In this document: positions 5,728 to 7,960 of the stretch, piece after piece
How positions within the stretch are numbered: position 1 is the stretch's first letter
How the letters are laid out: each line of letters starts with the position of its first letter
DNA from: Candidatus Eiseniibacteriota bacterium
GTDB lineage: Bacteria; Eisenbacteria; RBG-16-71-46; JAFGJU01
Reading direction: 5' to 3'
Assembly (NCBI GenBank): GCA_016928935.1
Contig: JAFGJU010000241.1
Coordinates: 1 to 7,960, forward strand
DNA: 7,960 bases
Position numbers and translations under genes: made by a program
The notes under the pieces: generated by a model
What the model saw: the letters and a program-made list of their open reading frames with translations, nothing else
The model's database searches: none
Told to the model about the DNA's origin: nothing

Positions 5728-6549
5728 CTATCCGAGGGCCACGTCCAGGACCATCATCAGCGCAAAGCCCAGCATCCCGCCCGTGGTGGCGATGTCGGTG
5801 TTCTTCTCTTCCTGGGCGGCAGGGATCAGCTCCTCTATCACCACGAATATCATGGCGCCAGCGGCAAAGCCCAGAGCGTACGGCAACATCGCCTTGACGA
5901 GCAGCACGGCGGCTGCTCCAAGCACCGCTGCCACAGGCTCGACCGTTGCGGAGAGCTGGCCGAACCAGAAGCTCTTGAGGCGGGACATTCCTTCGCTCCG
6001 CAGGGGACCTGACACAGCCATCCCCTCGGGGAAATTCTGGATGCCTATCCCCAGCGCCAGGGCAAGGGCAGCCGCCTCCGTTGCCGACGGCAGCCCGGCT
6101 GCGACTGCGCCGAACGCCACGCCAACCGCCAGGCCCTCCGGTATGTTGTGAAGGGTGATGGCCAGCACCAGGAGGATGCTTCTCTCCCAGCCGGTCTTTA
6201 TTCCCTCCGGCTGGCCCAGATGCATGTGCGGGTGCAGGTGTGGCAAGGTCTTGTCCACGCCCCACAAGAAGGCCCCACCCAGGAGGAACCCCGCGGTTGC
6301 CGGAAACCAAGCCGGCATCTCAGTTCCCTCCACCATCTCTATGGCCGGCACGAGGAGGGACCAGAAGCTGGCCGCAATCATGACGCCGGCTGCGAAACCC
6401 AGCATGCCGTCAAGAAGCTTCCGGTTGACGGTCTTGAATAAGAACACACCTCCGGCCCCGGCGGCCGTGACCGACCAAGTGAAACAGGCTGCAAGCAAAG
6501 CCTGAAGGACCGGATTAAGTGACGTAAACCATTCAATCATAAGCCTCAC
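5728..6549 (-). CDS. ZIP-family divalent metal transporter (GufA-like)
   Basis: A 273-residue integral membrane protein with about eight hydrophobic segments, importing zinc, iron or manganese in most studied relatives. The two metal-binding signatures in helices 4 and 5 are intact: [10 protein letters not shown] (134-143) and QNFPEGMAV (171-179). A further conserved acidic pair occurs in VVIEELIP (about 237-243). The cytoplasmic loop between helices 3 and 4 holds the histidine-rich HLHPHMH (104-110), a usual metal-sensing or delivery element. The sequence spacing resembles the GufA branch. The frame begins at GTG 6549, preceded by GGGG. An ATG at 6540 is an alternative that removes only three residues. 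Metal choice cannot be told from sequence, but iron or manganese supply would fit the iron-enzyme operon and PerR nearby. Confidence 0.9.
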   Translation of the reverse strand: MRLMIEWFTSLNPVLQALLAACFTWSVTAAGAGGVFLFKTVNRKLLDGMLGFAAGVMIAASFWSLLVPAIEMVEGTEMPAWFPATAGFLLGGAFLWGVDKTLPHLHPHMHLGQPEGIKTGWERSILLVLAITLHNIPEGLAVGVAFGAVAAGLPSATEAAALALALGIGIQNFPEGMAVSGPLRSEGMSRLKSFWFGQLSATVEPVAAVLGAAAVLLVKAMLPYALGFAAGAMIFVVIEELIPAAQEEKNTDIATTGGMLGFALMMVLDVALG

Positions 6550-6755
6550 TCATGCCCCGTCACGGACCCGATAACAAGGGTTCGCCTCTCTTCCCGGCGC
6601 ACCCGAGCCCGCCGACCACGTCGCAGGCCCCAGGCAAGAAGCTCTGCACTCATCCCTGCGCAGGCCCGCCTCACAAATCAACAACCAGCTCTCCGAGTTG
6701 ACCGGACACCCTGTCCCCGCGCGTGCCGGCCTGCCTCACCGCACCTCCACCCCGG

Positions 6756-7856
6756 CTAGCCGCGCGTGGATGTCCCCCGTTTCTTTAAGTACTGCTGGTG
6801 GTATTCTTCCGCGCGGTAGAATTCTCCCGCGGGGACAATCTCAGTCACAATTTTACGCTTGAACGCCCCGGACTTCTCCATCCGCTCCTTCGACGCCCTC
6901 GCAGCGGTCTCCTGCGCGGGGCCGTGGAAAAAGATCGCCGAGCGGTACTGCTCGCCCACGTCCGGTCCCTGCCTATTCAGCGTCGTGGGGTCGTGCGAGT
7001 TCCAGAACACTTCCAACAGCCGCTCGTACTGTATAACGGCGGGGTCGAACGTAATCTCCACCGCCTCCGCGTGCCCGGTCTTCCCCGAGCAGACGTCCTC
7101 GTAACTCGGGTTCGGAGTTCCTCCGCCGGTGTATCCGACCGTGGTGGACACTACGCCCTCGACCGTCCGAAAAGTCTCCTCGACTTTCCAGAAACAGCCG
7201 GCAGCAAACGTGGCCTTCTCCAGTCGGACCCCGGTGACGTCTCCCGCATTGTCCACGCCGCCTTCCGTGCTGGAGTCGGCGCCGGCTCTTGTGGGAACGA
7301 ACTTAAGCGCCACTGAGTTTATGCAGTAACGTTTCCCCGTGGGAGGCGGTCCGTCGTCGAACACGTGGCCGAGGTGCGCGTCGCAGCGAGAGCACAACAC
7401 CTCCGTCCTCACCATTCCGAGACTCCGGTCTTCCTTCTCCGTTATGTTCAGCTCGGAAACCGGTTCCCAGAAACTGGGCCAGCCCGTGCCCGACTCGAAC
7501 TTTGCTTTAACGCTGAAGAGGCCCGTGGAACAGCACACACACTGGTACGTGCCGGGCACGGGGGGCGTCTCGCACTTGCCGCTGAACGCCGGCTCGGTGC
7601 CGCGCCTGCGCGTCACGCGGTACTGCTCGGGCGTCAGGGCCCTCTTCCACTCAGCGTCCGACTTCACGACCTTGGCGACACGCTCCACCCTGCCGGTTTC
7701 CACGTTGAAGATTCGGACTTTTCCGTCTTGATCGGGTTCTCTTGTCATCATCCCTCCCACCAGAGACACAATACCCAGTGCCACCACGACTGCCGCTGCC
7801 GCCGCCAGCGACAACAGAATAATCGGCCCCGCCCTCGCCGGCTTCTTGTCAGTCAT
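6756..7856 (-). CDS. msrAB: Membrane-anchored MsrB-MsrA methionine sulfoxide reductase fusion
   Basis: A 366-residue bifunctional repair enzyme. An N-terminal hydrophobic helix (about 11-36) after a basic start, without a clear cleavage site, suggests an anchor with the enzyme outside the cytoplasm. MsrB covers about 65-190: zinc cysteines C106, C109, C155 and C158, the SGTGWPSFW motif, HLGHVF, and catalytic C178 in RYCINS. It reduces R-sulfoxides. MsrA covers about 212-360 with catalytic C221 in GCFWK and conserved GYTGG, GHAE and GEQYRSAIF motifs. It reduces S-sulfoxides. MsrA has no cysteine near its C-terminus, so the usual resolving residues are missing. The domain order is B then A, the reverse of Neisseria PilB. 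The start has a GAGGGA ribosome site and overlaps the stop of the upstream gene as ATGA, implying translational coupling. Confidence 0.95.
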   Translation of the reverse strand: MTDKKPARAGPIILLSLAAAAAVVVALGIVSLVGGMMTREPDQDGKVRIFNVETGRVERVAKVVKSDAEWKRALTPEQYRVTRRRGTEPAFSGKCETPPVPGTYQCVCCSTGLFSVKAKFESGTGWPSFWEPVSELNITEKEDRSLGMVRTEVLCSRCDAHLGHVFDDGPPPTGKRYCINSVALKFVPTRAGADSSTEGGVDNAGDVTGVRLEKATFAAGCFWKVEETFRTVEGVVSTTVGYTGGGTPNPSYEDVCSGKTGHAEAVEITFDPAVIQYERLLEVFWNSHDPTTLNRQGPDVGEQYRSAIFFHGPAQETAARASKERMEKSGAFKRKIVTEIVPAGEFYRAEEYHQQYLKKRGTSTRG

Positions 7857-7960
7857 GGCCCGTCCCTCTTCGTGCCCCTACGGGCGTGGACCAAGGGAAG
7901 TGCAACGCCCAGGACGACTGCCATCACGAACGAAGTCTCCCAGTCCACCGACGGCTCCGC
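7853..7960 (-). CDS. C-terminus of a probable membrane protein (partial)
   Basis: A minus-strand frame enters from the right edge and stops at TGA 7855-7853, overlapping the msrAB start. Its last 35 residues include one hydrophobic helix, [15 protein letters not shown], followed by a basic tail ([10 protein letters not shown]), as expected for a final transmembrane segment with its end in the cytoplasm. The ATGA overlap and clean reading to the edge support a real gene in an operon with msrAB. A CcdA/DsbD-like or other redox-relay protein would make sense for recharging an exported Msr, but the visible piece has no diagnostic motif, so the function is unknown. Confidence 0.6.
   Translation of the reverse strand, partial: AEPSVDWETSFVMAVVLGVALPLVHARRGTKRDGP

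Noticed and set aside
6550..6755. Promoter or small gene in the gap between the ZIP and Msr genes
   Set aside because: No convincing -35/-10 pair on the minus strand, no RNA gene fold, and only a 5-bp hairpin GGACA/TGTCC at 6704-6716.
1..7960. Archaeal origin suggested by AGG and ATA codon preference
   Set aside because: The consensus sigma70-type promoter, Shine-Dalgarno sites and PerR-like regulator favour Bacteria. Codon preference alone is not decisive, so phylum is left open.
1..7960. tRNA, rRNA or known riboswitch
   Set aside because: No cloverleaf, rRNA-like or conserved riboswitch core was recognised on either strand when reading the intergenic regions.

Overview
The window looks like GC-rich chromosomal DNA of an anaerobic or microaerophilic bacterium. 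The signature is a PerR-type regulator followed by rubrerythrin, superoxide reductase and rubredoxin proteins, a toolkit typical of anaerobes that face occasional oxygen. A textbook sigma70-type promoter (TTGACA, 17-base spacer, TAAACT) and clear Shine-Dalgarno sites argue for Bacteria. Frequent AGG (Arg) and ATA (Ile) codons despite high GC are unusual and also seen in some archaea. I cannot name a phylum from this.

Layout. At the left edge (1-65, minus) is the N-terminus of a probable 2-oxoacid:acceptor oxidoreductase gamma domain. Next to it is a decayed DDE-transposase remnant (about 274-480, minus). A promoter and Fur-family operator (548-597) then drive a five-gene plus-strand operon (632-3361): perR-like regulator, rubrerythrin, two-centre desulfoferrodoxin, a rubredoxin-cupin fusion, and a flavin-reductase-rubredoxin fusion (Hrb type). 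GC-rich hairpins sit in two intercistronic gaps, and a likely intrinsic terminator lies at 3469-3514. A gene-poor stretch of about 800 bases follows, with an imperfect long inverted repeat and a direct repeat. Then come an MFS transporter (plus) and a convergent ZIP metal transporter (minus), separated by a 17-bp tandem repeat. The right end holds a membrane-anchored MsrB-MsrA fusion (minus), overlapping by ATGA the end of another membrane-associated gene that runs off the edge.

How it works together (inference from family knowledge). Peroxide would inactivate PerR and derepress the operon. Desulfoferrodoxin reduces superoxide to peroxide, and rubrerythrin reduces peroxide to water. Hrb and the small rubredoxin domains could carry electrons to both. 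The exported MsrBA would repair oxidised methionines outside the cytoplasm. The window therefore reads as an oxidative-stress defence neighbourhood. No flavodiiron protein and no NADH:rubredoxin reductase is visible here. The least familiar items are the rubredoxin-cupin fusion, the repeats with coding memory at 3679-3961, and the tandem array between the two transporter genes.
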